A stretch of DNA of 64,000 nt from Tetragonia tetragonoides (Eukaryota > Streptophyta > Magnoliopsida > Caryophyllales > Aizoaceae): assembly GCA_038025085.1 (NCBI GenBank), contig CM076151.1, forward strand, positions 12,622,501 through 12,686,500. Reading direction: 5' to 3'. Below are positions 23,077 through 34,499 of this stretch, in pieces. The notes under the pieces are model-generated. The model had not been told where the DNA came from. It ran no database searches and saw only the letters and a program-made list of their open reading frames with translations. Each line of letters opens with the position of its first letter. Position 1 is the first letter of the stretch. A program made the translations under genes and the position numbers.

Positions 23077-23872
23077 GGCCCTGTTTGGTTTAAAATCCAG
23101 TATCGATTTAGTATGAGGAATGAAACCACCTCGGTTTGTAATTATAACCCCATACCACATTCTTCATGTTTGGTTGAACTTTATTATAATAAGTCCCCTC
23201 TTTTTTGGCTCTCTCCTGATCTGTTATTGGACCCTTTCCCCTCACTCACTCTAATCCTTATATGCTCTCTGCCTTTGATTGCCACCTCCACTCAAGCAAA
23301 TTTACGGTAGTTCGTTAATGGCAACAATCAATTGGTGGTTCAACATAGTCTCTGGTTGATTTTGTTGGAGTTTCTTCACCATTTTGGATACCATTTTTAA
23401 TTTTGGGAAAATTGAAATCAAAATTCTTAGGTTCTTAAGAAGGAAATTGAAGGGAGACTTTGGGTTTATGGTTGGATTTTAAAGAGAGAGACAGAATTAG
23501 CAAACAAATTTTTTTTTCTAATAAATTGCCAGGAGAGAGAATCTGAAAATTATGGTGTTGTAGTGGAGTTATTGATGGAGATGGTGAAGATGGGAGATGT
23601 GGTGATTTTGCAGAAGGGTAGAGGTGGTGGTTGTGGCAGGTGCGTGGTTTGGCTTGTGATAGGAAAAAGAAGAAATTGAAAATTATAAATAAAGGTTGAT
23701 TCCAGGGGGTGGGGATGAGTGAAACCGGAGGGGGGGTAGGTATCAGAAACCCATACTTGAGGGGTTTCGAGAATGGGTATGAGAAAAACAAAATAGCAAA
23801 CAAACGCCCAATATCGATTTGCGATTCCCAATACCCATACCTCATACCTCTATAAGGCCAAACAAACGGGGC
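23077..23872. mobile_element. PIF/Harbinger-type non-autonomous element, TSD TTA
   Basis: The left end GGCCCTGTTTGGTTTAAAAT and the reverse complement of the right end GCCCCGTTTGTTTGGCCTTA are inverted, and TTA flanks both sides (23074-23076 and 23873-23875). A GTTTGGTT-like end with a TTA/TAA duplication is characteristic of PIF/Harbinger (Tourist-type). Length 796 bp, no transposase. It sits inside an older repeat copy, the two halves of which flank it. Confidence 0.75.
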
Positions 23873-23875
23873 TTA

Positions 23876-24079
23876 GTCCATGGTGGACCAATACTTAGAG
23901 TCACCCCTTACTTTACCTGGAGCCATCCCCTCTTAAAAGTGGAGGCACCCCTCAAATTTATACTTGGCACTACTCATACCTCACTTGGAGCTGCTTCTTA
24001 CTTCACCTGGAGCCACCTCCCTAATTCACCTGGAGCCACCCCTCAAAATTACTTGATCCACGATGAACTAAGTCCACAC
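23876..24079. mobile_element. About 200-bp repeat, copy 1 (interrupted by the Harbinger element)
   Basis: It begins GTCCATGGTGGACCAATACT and ends GATCCACGATGAACTAAGTC, with several CACCTGGAGCCACC-like sub-repeats inside. Its missing left part, ACTTGTGTGGACTTA, lies on the other side of the Harbinger element (23062-23076) and mirrors the TAAGTCCACACAAG on the right (24069-24082). A second copy in inverted orientation lies at 24905-25105. Confidence 0.65.
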
Positions 24080-24598
24080 AAGATCTGCTGGTGCATCTGA
24101 TGTTATGAATTTTATCATCTTGAAAAATGTTCAAAACAGATTTCTAGTAACTTTCGTGATTGGAGATACGAATTTAACATGGAGTATAAATCTTGCTCAC
24201 TTTACCTTTTGAACTCCATTAGTCTTTGTAGGTGTATATTCTGTGTATGTCTCAACTATAAATTATGGTTGAATTATAAATTAATGCACACTGCAGTATA
24301 AATTTGAGTTGATTAGTGTGAGCATAACATTTCGATTTTGAGATATAACTAACTCCATTAAATTTTAAGATATCAATTTTGTTGTGGAGTATGTATTACG
24401 GAGTAGTTAAAAACCCATCTTATATGAGTTTTTTCTTTTTAACAACCATTGTAGGCCATCTTTACATGAAAAATTCACATGAATTGTCTGAAATATCATT
24501 TTACATAAATGTTGTGACCTTTCAGATGATGAATTGCAAATGCTTAGGCTACATTTCTTGTAGCAAATTTTACATTCTCCTTAGTACTCACAATCTTT

Positions 24599-24822
24599 AG
24601 CCCTGAAAAGGGTAGTAGAGTTGGTTGTGAGGTTGGATTTCATGGCAAACATCATGGTTCAAATCCCACTAAGCCCTCTTTGCTGAGCATGTCTGCAAGA
24701 TTTATATTGTTGATTTGCCTGGTGTGTGTGGTTTGCAGGCTATTGCATACACTCGGGATTTATCTAGTGCACACTCTAAGAATAGTGGCTGCGGGTTCCT
24801 CATATCAAAAAAATAAATAAAA
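24599..24822 (+). mobile_element. tRNA-derived SINE with 17-bp target duplication
   Basis: A perfect 17-bp direct repeat TAGTACTCACAATCTTT lies at 24582-24598 and 24823-24839. The head holds pol III box A-like (GTAGAGTTGGTTGTGAGG) and box B-like (GGTTCAAATCC) sequences. The tail is A-rich (AAAAAAATAAATAAAAT). Length 224 bp. It appears complete. Confidence 0.9.
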
Positions 24823-24904
24823 TAGTACTCACAATCTTTCACAAAAACTATTGTGAAACAATTTGCCAGTATTTTTAAAACAATTCCAAAACAAAAGTTT
24901 ATTC

Positions 24905-25105
24905 AGCAGGTCCTTAGTCCACCGTGGACCAAAGTAATTTTGAGGGGTGGCTCTAGGTGAAGTAGTGGTGGGTGGTGCGAAGTATAAATTTGAGGGGTGA
25001 CTCTAGGTGAAATAGGAATGACTTCACTTTTAGAGGGGGTAACTCCAGATGAAGTAGAGGGTGACTCCAAGTATTGGTCCACCAAACTAAATCCACCCAA
25101 GTTTG
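24905..25105. mobile_element. About 200-bp repeat, copy 2 (inverted)
   Basis: The reverse complement matches copy 1 at 23876-24079 over its length: TGGTGGACCAATACTTGGAG, then CCTCAAATTTATACTT and CCACCCCTCAAAATTACTT-type segments, ending TGGTCCACGGTGGACTAAGG. Ends are weakly inverted (TTAGTCCACCGTGGACCAAA / TTTAGTTTGGTGGACCAATA). It ends about 140 bp before the MSA site of the next gene. Confidence 0.65.
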
Positions 25106-25127
25106 TGCAGTCGGTGTACCTGTAATA

Positions 25128-25260
25128 TTGGGCCGTCGTCTTTTGGGCCACACGAGAGAGAAATGGATCAAATGAGCTCGTTTCGTAACCTTGCTGGGTA
25201 AATGGTATTGAAGGGGTATTATTGTCAAACGACGCTGAAAGTATATGACCGTTGTCTCTC
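25128..25260 (+). promoter_or_regulatory. Promoter motifs of the PATRONUS-like gene: MSA core and two TGGGCC sites
   Basis: TGACCGTTG at 25246-25254 reads CAACGGTCA on the other strand and fits the mitosis-specific activator core bound by MYB3R factors. Two TGGGCC (site II/TCP-type) motifs lie at about 25129 and 25145. These are motif matches only. Confidence 0.5.
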
Positions 25261-26503
25261 ATCATTCTCAATAAATTCATCCGTCTTGCCTTTTCACATT
25301 TCTCAGAAATATCACAAAGTTTTTTTTAAAGAGAAAAAGGAAGCAAGAACAAGTGAAGAAACACAACACTGATAAAGCGATTAAACTGAACTGCATTATT
25401 TTACTCTGTGTAAGTCCCAAATTAATGCGTTTCTTTTACAAATTTATTGCGATTTCTGAGTTGTTCTTGTTGAGATGCATATATATGGTGGATTTTTAAA
25501 ATGTTCATACTTTATATTTTGAATCGAATGGTGTTATTTTGACGCATGATTCCTGTTTTCTTGTTGTGTCCTGTGTGAGTTGTTCAAGATTGTTCTTTCC
25601 TCTTTCTTTGGTGGTGAATTGGTGATGTTTGTATTTGTGAAAGAATTTGTTTGTTTTTTTTTGTTAAATTTTGCGTTTCTTGGTTGAACGTACTTTAGAA
25701 ATTTGTCCAAATTTTGCATGTAAAAGCTTGTCCTTTAGGTTTGAGGGTTTGATTTCACCCCCAAATTTCAGAAGGGTTTGATCTCTTTCAGTCTTTCTGA
25801 TATCTGGGATTTGTGTTTAGGGTTTACTTCTCAGAATGGGTGGTTCTTGGAATTTTCTAAAACTTCGATGTTGAGTAATTTGGTTGTACCATCGTGGATT
25901 ATCTTAATTGATGCGTTCATAGTGTTAATGACAAGTGAGTATGCCAGTAAATTTGATTTAGTCGGGGAAGGCGGTGGGGAAATGAAGGGTTTTAATAAAT
26001 TTTGGCCAAACACTCAACTGAAAAAGTCAGGTTAGGAAAATAGTTACAATGTGATCTGGGTAAATTACTGATGTTCTTGTTTGCATCATGAGTTGTTACC
26101 AGGTACTAAGTATTTAGGTTTGTACCCAATTTTAATACAGTCGAGACTTAAGGGGAAGAAATGAAGAGATATCAATCAACTTTGGTGTATTACCTTACAG
26201 AAACAAAATAGGCCTACATCTTTAACCAATAATGACTTGAAATATGCAAGGTTTTGACGTTGTTGACGCTGTAGTTCTGAATTAGTTGAGCGATGGAAGG
26301 AGCTAAGAGAAGGTCTGGATATTGAATTTGTTCCTGTTTCAATATTTGCGATATTGCTAGTTGAAATTATGAATTACTAGGAGTATCTAGTTTGATTAGT
26401 GGTTTCATGAAACTACAAATCAGTTTCATGTGTATTTATTCTGAAATAATTCTTCTTGCAGTTCTGAAAGAAAGTGATCTGATTCGCCCATATCTTTCAT
26501 TCA

Positions 26504-27336
26504 ATGGCATCGTACGAACACATCATTAGGATGAATGAGAATGCAGTTAGAGCTCCTGAGAAGATGCAGCCAAAGGTGCGCAGGAAACCCCTTGGGGATG
26601 TGACTAACTCTAGCAAGCCACTTTGTAAGGACAAACCATCAGCAAAGAATGTTAGTGGCTTCACAGCTGTAGAGAAGAAGCGGCCTCAGAGGGGCAGGAA
26701 ACCTCTTGGTGACTTGACAAACTCGAGTAAACCACGTGTGGAAGAGAAGCCATACAAGAACTGCAGTGAAGTACAGCTTCCCAGTGGTGCTGCAGGGGAA
26801 AAACTTTTCCACAATCATGAAGGATGCATAAAGGCGCAGAGACAATCTATGAGCATGGATTATTTCCTAGAAACTGTTGGGCTTCAGAAAGGTGACAATA
26901 AAAGGCATCAGTTTTTTACTTGATTACATAGTTGCTGGAGGTGATCTTTATGGTGTTAACTGTTAACCCTTTATTTTGCTTGTGCTTCAACTTCAGATGT
27001 TTCTGCATCAATGTCCAGTCCTTGGGTCCATGTAAAATCAGCAGCCTCAAACTTAAAGGTTGGTCATAGTGTTTATGTCACATGAATATGATCTCCTTGA
27101 ATATCCCCCTTCCCTTTCACTGAACATTTGTGTTGACCCCCCCCCCCCCATTTGTTTTTTAGATTGAGACTCCTCTGAAGTATGCACGTGATGAGTTTGA
27201 GATTGATATGTGGGATACCTGTGGTGGAACTCCAGCACCAAAGTCACCTGTGTGGAATATGGACATGAAGGATTTGGAGTTTTCTGGTTTCAAGCTGGAA
27301 GAATTCTCTGGATTCAAGCTGAAAGGGACACCTTGA
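26504..27336 (+). CDS. PATRONUS/securin-like protein with two D-boxes
   Basis: Coding exons 26504-26891, 26997-27058 and 27163-27336 give 207 aa; a leader intron probably runs 25410-26461 (GTAAGT donor, TTCTTCTTGCAG acceptor). Seen: two perfect destruction boxes of the form RxxLxxxxN (RKPLGDVTN, residues 27-35; RKPLGDLTN, 65-73), an N-terminal NEN where PATRONUS1 has its DEN box, a KLFHNHEGCIKAQ segment matching the FLHDHSKCIKEQ type of the family, and a C-terminal doubled EFSGFKL. PATRONUS proteins (rice RSS1) protect centromeric cohesion, act like securin on separase and are destroyed by APC/C. The MSA element upstream fits G2/M expression. The protein is short and divergent, so assignment rests on these motifs and not on full-length alignment. 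Confidence 0.65.
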
Positions 27337-28133
27337 TTGAGTTGAACGGCTCCTCTCGTTTGCATGTAATATATAGACTGGTTATGTTGTATTTGTAATC
27401 TACTGTTGGAGGGCGGAACCTCCACTAGGAGTCTAAAGAGAAGTATTTTAGGGCATCATGAAGGTAGAGACACAAAACTTTTGTGCAAATTCACTGCTAC
27501 GTGATCGGTTAAGGCAGTCCTTAGTGCAATCTTAACAAAATTAAGAATACTTGCCCCTGTTTGTAAATTGGCAGTTTGAGCTTGATAGCTAGGGTAGCTT
27601 GTTTCATGTTCATTTGAATCTTCAACTATGATTTGTGCTTCGTTTGTGTTTATCATCCATAGAATTCTTATGTTGGCTTACCACTGTTCCCCAACCCCCC
27701 CCCCCCCCCCCCCAAACCCAAGGGGGCAGTGCTATTCCGGGGTGTGGTGGTATTCCTTAGAGCCATTAAAGTTGTTGCTCTAGAAAGAAAATAAGTTCTA
27801 CAGTAATAAACATTGGCATCCTGATATGCTACATATAATCTTCACTGACATCACTAGAAGTTTTCTCCCTGGAATAAATCTAACACCGCGATTAGCAACA
27901 AAATGTGATCATCCTCGGGTCTCAATAAGTTAAAGAATTGGTTATAGAATACAAAAAATCAAACGCTCTTTATTTATCATCAGTTCAAGAATACAAAAAC
28001 TAAAATGCTACAGGCTAAATATAGGAAACTTCCCGAGCTTAACTCTTGCTTTTACAGTTTGGATGACTGCATCACAGGTCAATTTTATAAATCTCTCGCT
28101 ATATATATCATACAAGCAATCCCGTGCAGTAGA
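27337..28133. other. Convergent 3' region between the PATRONUS-like gene and HCF106
   Basis: No gene was seen. A pure C run of about 19 bases lies near 27695-27713; another shorter one (27137-27149) is in the last intron of the PATRONUS-like gene. Confidence 0.5.
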
Positions 28134-31100
28134 TCATGTCTCACTTTCTGGCTTCTGGACTGGAGGCACTGCAATGGTGGTTTCTTCAACGACAGCTGAA
28201 ATTCAATCAACACTACATGAGGGTTCTCTCTTTATTTTTATTTTTATTTTTGTCTTTTTATTTTGATTTCTTTTTATTTTGTGAGTGGCGGGGGAGGGGT
28301 TGAGATAAGAAAGGAGCAACAGTAACAAAGTTGGATGTGACAAACCATCAGGCTGACCCTCAACTGTAATTTGGCTTTCTGCTGGCGAGGACGCAACCTC
28401 CTGTTGTGTGACTGCAGATGCTTTTAGTTGCTCTTCTGTGATCTTTAAGAACTCTTCACTAGAATACGCATTGTTGGGTGGATTGCTATCTGCTATGAGA
28501 GCCATGTCAAACAAATGGAGGAGAACAGAAATTTCACTAGTTATTTATCCTTGGATGATTTGAGTGAACATTACAGAAATTAACTTGTGCAAAGCACGGC
28601 CCACATTCTTAGCTCACATTGCTTCATGAGGGAGAAGAAAGGAGTGGGGGTAAGTTATAACCACTAATAACCACTAACCTTGGGGCTGACGCTCATCTTC
28701 AATTTTGCTTTCTGCTGCAGAGGATGTGACATCCTGTTGAGCAGTTGCAGATGCTTTTAGTTGCTCCTCTGTGATCTTCAAGTACTCTTCACTAGAATAT
28801 GCATTGTTAGGTAGAGTGCCATCTGTGATGAGGGACACGACCAGTCAATCAAAAGGAGGAAAGGAGCCAAAATTCACAAAGTTATTCAACCTTAGATGAT
28901 TTGAATGAGCATAATCCATTTGGAATACAAAAATTGATTTGAGGTCTAGTGAATGCAAAGCATGGACTAAAATTTTCACCATCTAGAATTAAAAGGCTGG
29001 ATCATGGTTTTAATTAGTAATTCATGGTAAAGGCATCGGAAGGGCATACTTTGAGCTTCTAGAAGGTCCATGGATACAAGGTTTTGTTCAAGCAAGACTG
29101 TTTAGCGACTTTTGACCATGAATTAGCTGTTGAACAACAGTACTCCACCACCTGGCTAGGAGTAAGAGAAATTAAACAGACGCCATTCGTTGCAATAAAA
29201 TTTATTAAGGTAACTTCTCTCTATGACATATGGGGGTAATAGGTAAGTGAAAATGTGGGTGCCATATGGAATATTGATTCCTCAAGTGAACTAACAGCCC
29301 TAGTGATTTGAGCTTATAAACAAGAAATTATATCAAGGTTACACAGGTTTCTAAGAATGGCAATGGCGCCACGCAAGAGACGATAGAAGCCTATAAATAT
29401 AAAGATTTTAAAAAATTCCATGAGTTAAGAGGACAACACTAACTTACCGCTCAAGTAGAGCATTCAAACATACAAACACATATCATACATGTAAGTAATT
29501 ATGCAGTAATAAGATAAATGTTTAAAAGTACTACCACCAAAACATAGTGCTGCATGCCTGCAATATGATCAAGATTCCTATTATATCTTATTTGGGATTC
29601 TAGGAGGGAAGGAGTAATCCCTCCCCTCCGTATAGGCTGGTGGCTGTCAAACCTGGGAAATCACCCTGCGTGAGTAGGGTTTTGCAAACTGCCTGTAATT
29701 TCAGTTATCGCTCTTATATTATAGAATGATGTTTCGACTTTGTAACAAAGTAGGGAAGCATACTAACTTGCATCAGCGATAGGTGCGGTTAGAGAGTCCT
29801 TGAAGCTGGAATCTGACTGACTTGAGCTATTGGCTCGGCCTGATTGATATGTATTTCTCCCAGAACTTAGATCATCATCAAGGCCGATCTCCCGCTCCAG
29901 GGTGTTTTTGAATTCCCTAGAAACTTCCTATTTTGAGCATAGTAAATAGATGAATCTGCATTACCAGTCAGGTGAAACAGCCAATAGCGATCTAAAAAAG
30001 CAACCTGAAACAAACCTGAAGCTCCCTAATCGTCGGCTGAAATGTACGCAGGGTTTTACCCAGATTTTTAGCAACCTACATTTACAACAATACATTTTAC
30101 AATTTGCACAAGGAAACTCAATTAGATTGCATTGCAAGTGCATGCAAATACACAAACATCATTGTCTATAATTGTGAGCTTACACAAATATGTACACTAA
30201 GGTGGCGTTTACTTCATTGTAATCAAATGTAATGCAATGCAATCAATTTAGTGAGTAAAATAGAGGGGGAAAAGAGATGAGGGGGATGAGAGAGAAGGAA
30301 AAGTTTAATTGATTACACTATCCATTGTAATCATCTTTACATGGGTAGCGTTAAGCAATTGTCATTACCATAGAGGATGTAATCAATCCCATATTTTCCA
30401 TCCCTCTCCTCCTCCTCCCTCCTTTCCCACCTCATTTTTACCCACAAAATTGATTGCATTGCATTACATTTGATTGCAACCAAGTAAACGAGCCCTAAGA
30501 TTTTGAAATCGTTTATTTATCCCCATCAAAACAGCAGCATTAGACCTAATGGTTCAAAGTCCGTTGTAAAAGTAAAGAAACTACATATTCAACCAAAAGT
30601 ATAGGTTCAGCTCACAGTTCAAGTTGAGGAGAGTCATGCACTCAATGGAACCAGGATATATTCACTGCCTTTGCTCATTGTGACGAGCCTGAATGAAGGG
30701 TACTAATCAAGCCCCGTCCAGGGAGCCCACTGAGTGGATGATTCGTTTGAGTAAGGACTGGTAGGGTAAGGCATGGCTACATACCAGGGTACAAGTGGCC
30801 TACAAAATTACAAGTTCATCCTGAAGTAAAGAATATGAGATTCCAAAAACTGGAGTAAAACAAAATCTTTTTCCTCACTACAGGAGGACAGAGCTGGAAT
30901 TATATGATGTTCCACATTTTTGCTGACTTCTTGCAGTATCACTGGATGAAAGCAAAGTGATAGAATTAAATATTCCACCTGATTATTTTTCTGTTGTATG
31001 TCATAATTCAATCTAGGAATTCTAGAACACATAACTAGATAAAACTACTCCATGAACCAAAGATTTACCAGTCAGAGAGTAGCTAGGTAGCATGGACTCA

Positions 31101-32268
31101 AACACAACACAAGACGATAAGTATGCCGTCTGTCAGACACACATTTCGTCTCGGTCTCATCATGATTGCGTGTTTGGACACATGACACGACACCTATACA
31201 AAGTGTACTGTCCGTGCTTCCTAGGTGTCTAGTGGACTATTAGTTATATTTACATTACTTACCGCGCATCGACATAATATGTTATGTATACAAGCACAGT
31301 TGTCAAACGAAGCCTCAAAATTATCCATCTTCAAGCACAGTAGTAAATACTTCAACTATTGTTGATTTCATTTACATTTCACATTCAAAGGCCTTAGCTG
31401 ACAACTATTTTTTGATCCCTCCACCCAGAAAGAATTTGCTCTACATTTTTTATTAAATTTATTTTTAGGGTATGTATATTTCATAATTATTGTTCACATT
31501 CCAACTGAATTTTTTTCCCCTCCTCTCATTCTATGAGCTACTATTGTACATTAGTTTCTAGGTCAGCAGCAAACATTAAACTCCCAAGTTTCCAACTCTA
31601 CTTAGCTACTACTATACATTAGTATTCCACTATCATCAATTTGCAATGGTGCCCCATTATCTGGTAAGGCAGAGCAAACACAACGAACCAAAAGCAACCA
31701 GAATACAGCAACCATAATCAGCAACCAAAATCAGTGAGCAAAAGCTATTATCTTCTAGTATTTAAAAAACAACAAACCAAAAGCAACCAGAATCAGTGAG
31801 CTAAGGGCAAGCAACTAACCTCAGCAAGTCCTTTAGGACCAAAAACCAACAAAGCAACAGCTCCAATCACCAAAGCTTCAGGAGCTCCAACTCCAAACAA
31901 AGAAGCATAAACAACCTTTCCTTTACATTTTGCTCTCCTTCCTAAAAATCATTTAGTTCCAAAATCAGCTGATTGTAGATCAATTTACACACTTGAAATA
32001 GCAAATGAAAAATACCCAGGTGATAAAACTTACCCAATTTTTGAGGTTTTGATGAAATGGAAATGCCCAAGTTTTTCAGACCATTCCAAGGGGTTAAATG
32101 GCACAAACCCACTTGAGAAAACTTTGAGGAGAGAGAATATTTGAGGGTTTTGAGGGATAAATCTAAAGAAGAAGAACAGGAACATGTAGTGAGAGAATAC
32201 ATGCTTGGCTTGCTATTTTTAACATATGATGAGCCACAATATGAAAGTGTAGATATTGGAGAAGCCAT
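28134..32268 (-). CDS. HCF106: HCF106 (TatB), thylakoid Tat translocase subunit, with a duplicated exon
   Basis: Seven exons, minus strand: 32268-32034, 31941-31820, 30075-30016, 29927-29768, 28822-28679, 28489-28346, 28195-28134. All phases agree; 308 aa. HCF106 binds twin-arginine precursors with cpTatC in the thylakoid membrane. Seen: a Ser/Leu-rich plastid transit peptide (about 1-91), then SLFGVGAPEALVIG and ALLVFGPKGLAE (membrane helix and hinge, about 98-118), the amphipathic helix VAKNLGKTLRTFQPTIRELQ, EVSREFKNTLEREIGLDDD, and an acidic tail. Exons 5 and 6 are both 144 nt and phase 1-1, and each encodes NNAYSSEE(Y/F)LKITEEQLKASA. The Arabidopsis protein, as I recall it, has this block once. 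Intron 2 (1.7 kb) holds a Tourist MITE. Confidence 0.93.
30201..30495. mobile_element. Tourist-like MITE in HCF106 intron 2, TSD TAA
   Basis: Inverted ends of about 50 bp: left GGTGGCGTTTACTTCATTGT, and the right end's reverse complement GGGCTCGTTTACTTGGTTGC, both followed by AATCAAATGTAATGCAATGC. TAA flanks both sides (30198-30200, 30496-30498). Length 295 bp. A PIF/Harbinger-derived MITE by its duplication and ends. Confidence 0.9.
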
Positions 32269-32426
32269 TTAAAGTTCTTCTCTTTAAGAGCTTACGAGAT
32301 TTTGTGGCTCTTTGAGAGATTGATTTTCATGGATTTTGGTGATTGGGACTGAACATTTTGTGATTTGTGAAGAAGGGAAGACGAAGGTCAAGGTGAGGTT
32401 GACTTTGTTTGCTTAGGTGAAGGAAA

Positions 32427-32588
32427 TGGGCTGGGCCAGAAATGAGTTACATGGGCCTAAGTGCAAATATATGGGCTTGATATTCTTGGTTATTAATGGG
32501 CTTGCTATTCTGATAACAAAGATAAAGGCTTTAAGCAAGTTCCAAAGAGATGGTTCTTGCAATCATGTAAAAGCCTAGTTTTTGGGCT
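32427..32588. promoter_or_regulatory. Cluster of six TGGGCY motifs upstream of HCF106
   Basis: TGGGCT/TGGGCC starts at 32427, 32432, 32452, 32472, 32497 and 32583. This is 160-320 bp upstream of the HCF106 start codon. Such site II elements bind TCP factors and are frequent in genes for organelle proteins. Motif evidence only. Confidence 0.5.
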
Positions 32589-32654
32589 CTAGTCTTTGCT
32601 AACTGAGGTAATGATGTTGGAATTCAATTAGCAATGAAGTAGGGAAATTATTGA

Positions 32655-33076
32655 GTTTTTTTTTTTGGTTACATGGAAGGCATTAAACACCCAACAACAA
32701 GTAAAGTAAAGCTAATTAACCACTGTCATTTTAGGCTTTGCAACCCCTATTAGGTCAGCAAAGAGGACACGCATCATACTAGGAAAGGGAGCAACAAAAT
32801 CCTTGAAAAAATCTATGCTAGTAAAGCTATAATTGGCCAACCAATCCGCAGCTCCATTCGCCTCTCTGTAGGCATGTTGAATTCTAAAATGCCAATTAGT
32901 GCCATTGATTATCTCTTGGCATTGTTCCAAAATGAAATAGTATGGGCTGAACTGAGGAATGGGAGCTCGAATCATATTGAAAGCTAGTTCTAAATTCGTT
33001 TTCAATACTAGTTTTGGGATCTGCAAACGACGAACAATGCGCAAGCCATAAAGAATTGCCGTGAGTTCAGCCATTA
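32655..33076 (-). mobile_element. 5'-truncated LINE, RNase H fragment
   Basis: The minus-strand frame from 33074 to 32712 encodes 120 aa of an RVT_3-type RNase H: AELTAILYGLRI, a middle IINGTNWHF, and HAYREANGAADWLANYSF. In plant LINEs this domain closes the polyprotein. An A-rich tail (minus strand) sits at about 32657-32667. The reverse transcriptase and endonuclease are absent. No target duplication was identified. Confidence 0.75.
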
Positions 33077-33689
33077 AAGAGTTTATTTCTAACTAGAATC
33101 CAACTTTTTATTATGTTGATTATTACATCACCAATGTCCATTGATATTTATACCATGTTGAACAAATGTTCTTAAAATTAACTAGTGTAGTTAGTTATGA
33201 TTAACACAATAATATATGTCGAGTTCATTTCATAGAGATAAGATTGCGTACGCATTATGTCTTGATAGGAGTCTCCTAAAACTACTGAGACGAAATTGAT
33301 ATTGTTGATGTTGAATTCAGTCATGTTTCCAGTTTCTTTGATCATTGAAGCTTTTAGCTGTCCCCTTGGGCTAAATGGAGTTTGTGTAGCTCAAATTCCT
33401 TTATTTCATCAAAACCAGTTTCCCAAACTAATTGCAAAAATGAAACCAAGACAACTAAATAAAATAATCTATTGCCAAACGCGGAATGTTGGCGACCAAT
33501 CCACAAGTTTGTCACATCAACATTTGCTTAATAACGGAACACATAAAGACGTATATATGGACAAGGCTTCTTCTATATTATAAGTGAACATATACTAATA
33601 AACCCCCAAGACTCCATTTTTGTCTACACAATCATTCATTTGAATGACACTCAAACTAGAAGCATTAATGTGTGTTTTTTTTGTGCTAC

Positions 33690-33905
33690 AAGGACGCATG
33701 TAATAACTCGTAAACCATATGTGTTGGGTAAGTTAATCCATCTTTTTGATGGATTGACGGGCTCAAATAAAGGAGATGACCCTCCCTATAAAAAAAGGTA
33801 GAGGAGATTTTATTATCCTTACATAAAGAAAAATTCGAACCAATAATCACTGGATTTTAAAAGTGTAGCATTTACTACTTATACTCCCACTACATCCTCA
33901 GAAGC
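33690..33905 (-). mobile_element. SINE-like repeat, family A copy 1
   Basis: It shares with 41599-41797 the series GA(C/T)GGGCTCAA(A/G)TAAAGGAG, CCCT(A/T)TAAAAAAAGGTA, and (minus strand) GATTAGAGGTTCAAATCC-like box B. The gene-like head points right (minus orientation). Borders are approximate. Confidence 0.55.
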
Positions 33906-34369
33906 ATTAGTATGTTTTGCCATCCCCTTCTTTCTATCTTTGCGCGTCCTCCCCTGGCCTGCTCTCTATCTCCCATATGGATATAGTCAGATCAGATAAG
34001 CAAGGTGGTTCTGTTTATATAAATACTTATAATAAATACTTTTGGTGCAAATTTATTTATTATATACTTTATAAAATAAGATTATTGTTGAAATACAAAG
34101 CATAATATGGGTGTAGAATTTGGACCAACCACTCCACCTACTAGCTACAAACATGTGGTGTGTTGGTTTACCCTTTGCCATGTAGGACCATATTATTATG
34201 CACTAGCTTAGCCCTGTTAATCAAATCTTCAGCTTGTGAAATATCCCACTACCCATTTTTAGTGGCCAAATGTTGTGGACCCCTGGCTTATGTTTTTTGG
34301 GTTAACATGATACTAGTCATACTACTAATTACCAACCTTTTCACAGTGACTATTTCCCCACGCTGACTT

Positions 34370-34498
34370 GTAGGCATCTAAAGGTGAAACAATTAATCAA
34401 AGAATTTAAAACTGCTCCATGCCCAAAATGAAATTCGAACCCTTAACATTGGTCAAAAATGGATGAGTCTCTACCACTCAACCACACATCATTGGTTT
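34370..34498 (-). mobile_element. SINE head relic, tRNA-like
   Basis: On the minus strand, GTGTGGTTGAGTGGTAGAGA (box A) is followed about 45 bp later by GGGTTCGAATTTC (box B). No acceptor stem can be folded, so this is a SINE and not a tRNA gene. Borders are approximate. Confidence 0.55.
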
Positions 34499-34499
34499 A

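Noticed and set aside
34370..34498. tRNA gene
   Set aside because: Only A and B boxes are recognisable; no acceptor stem folds, so it is a SINE head.
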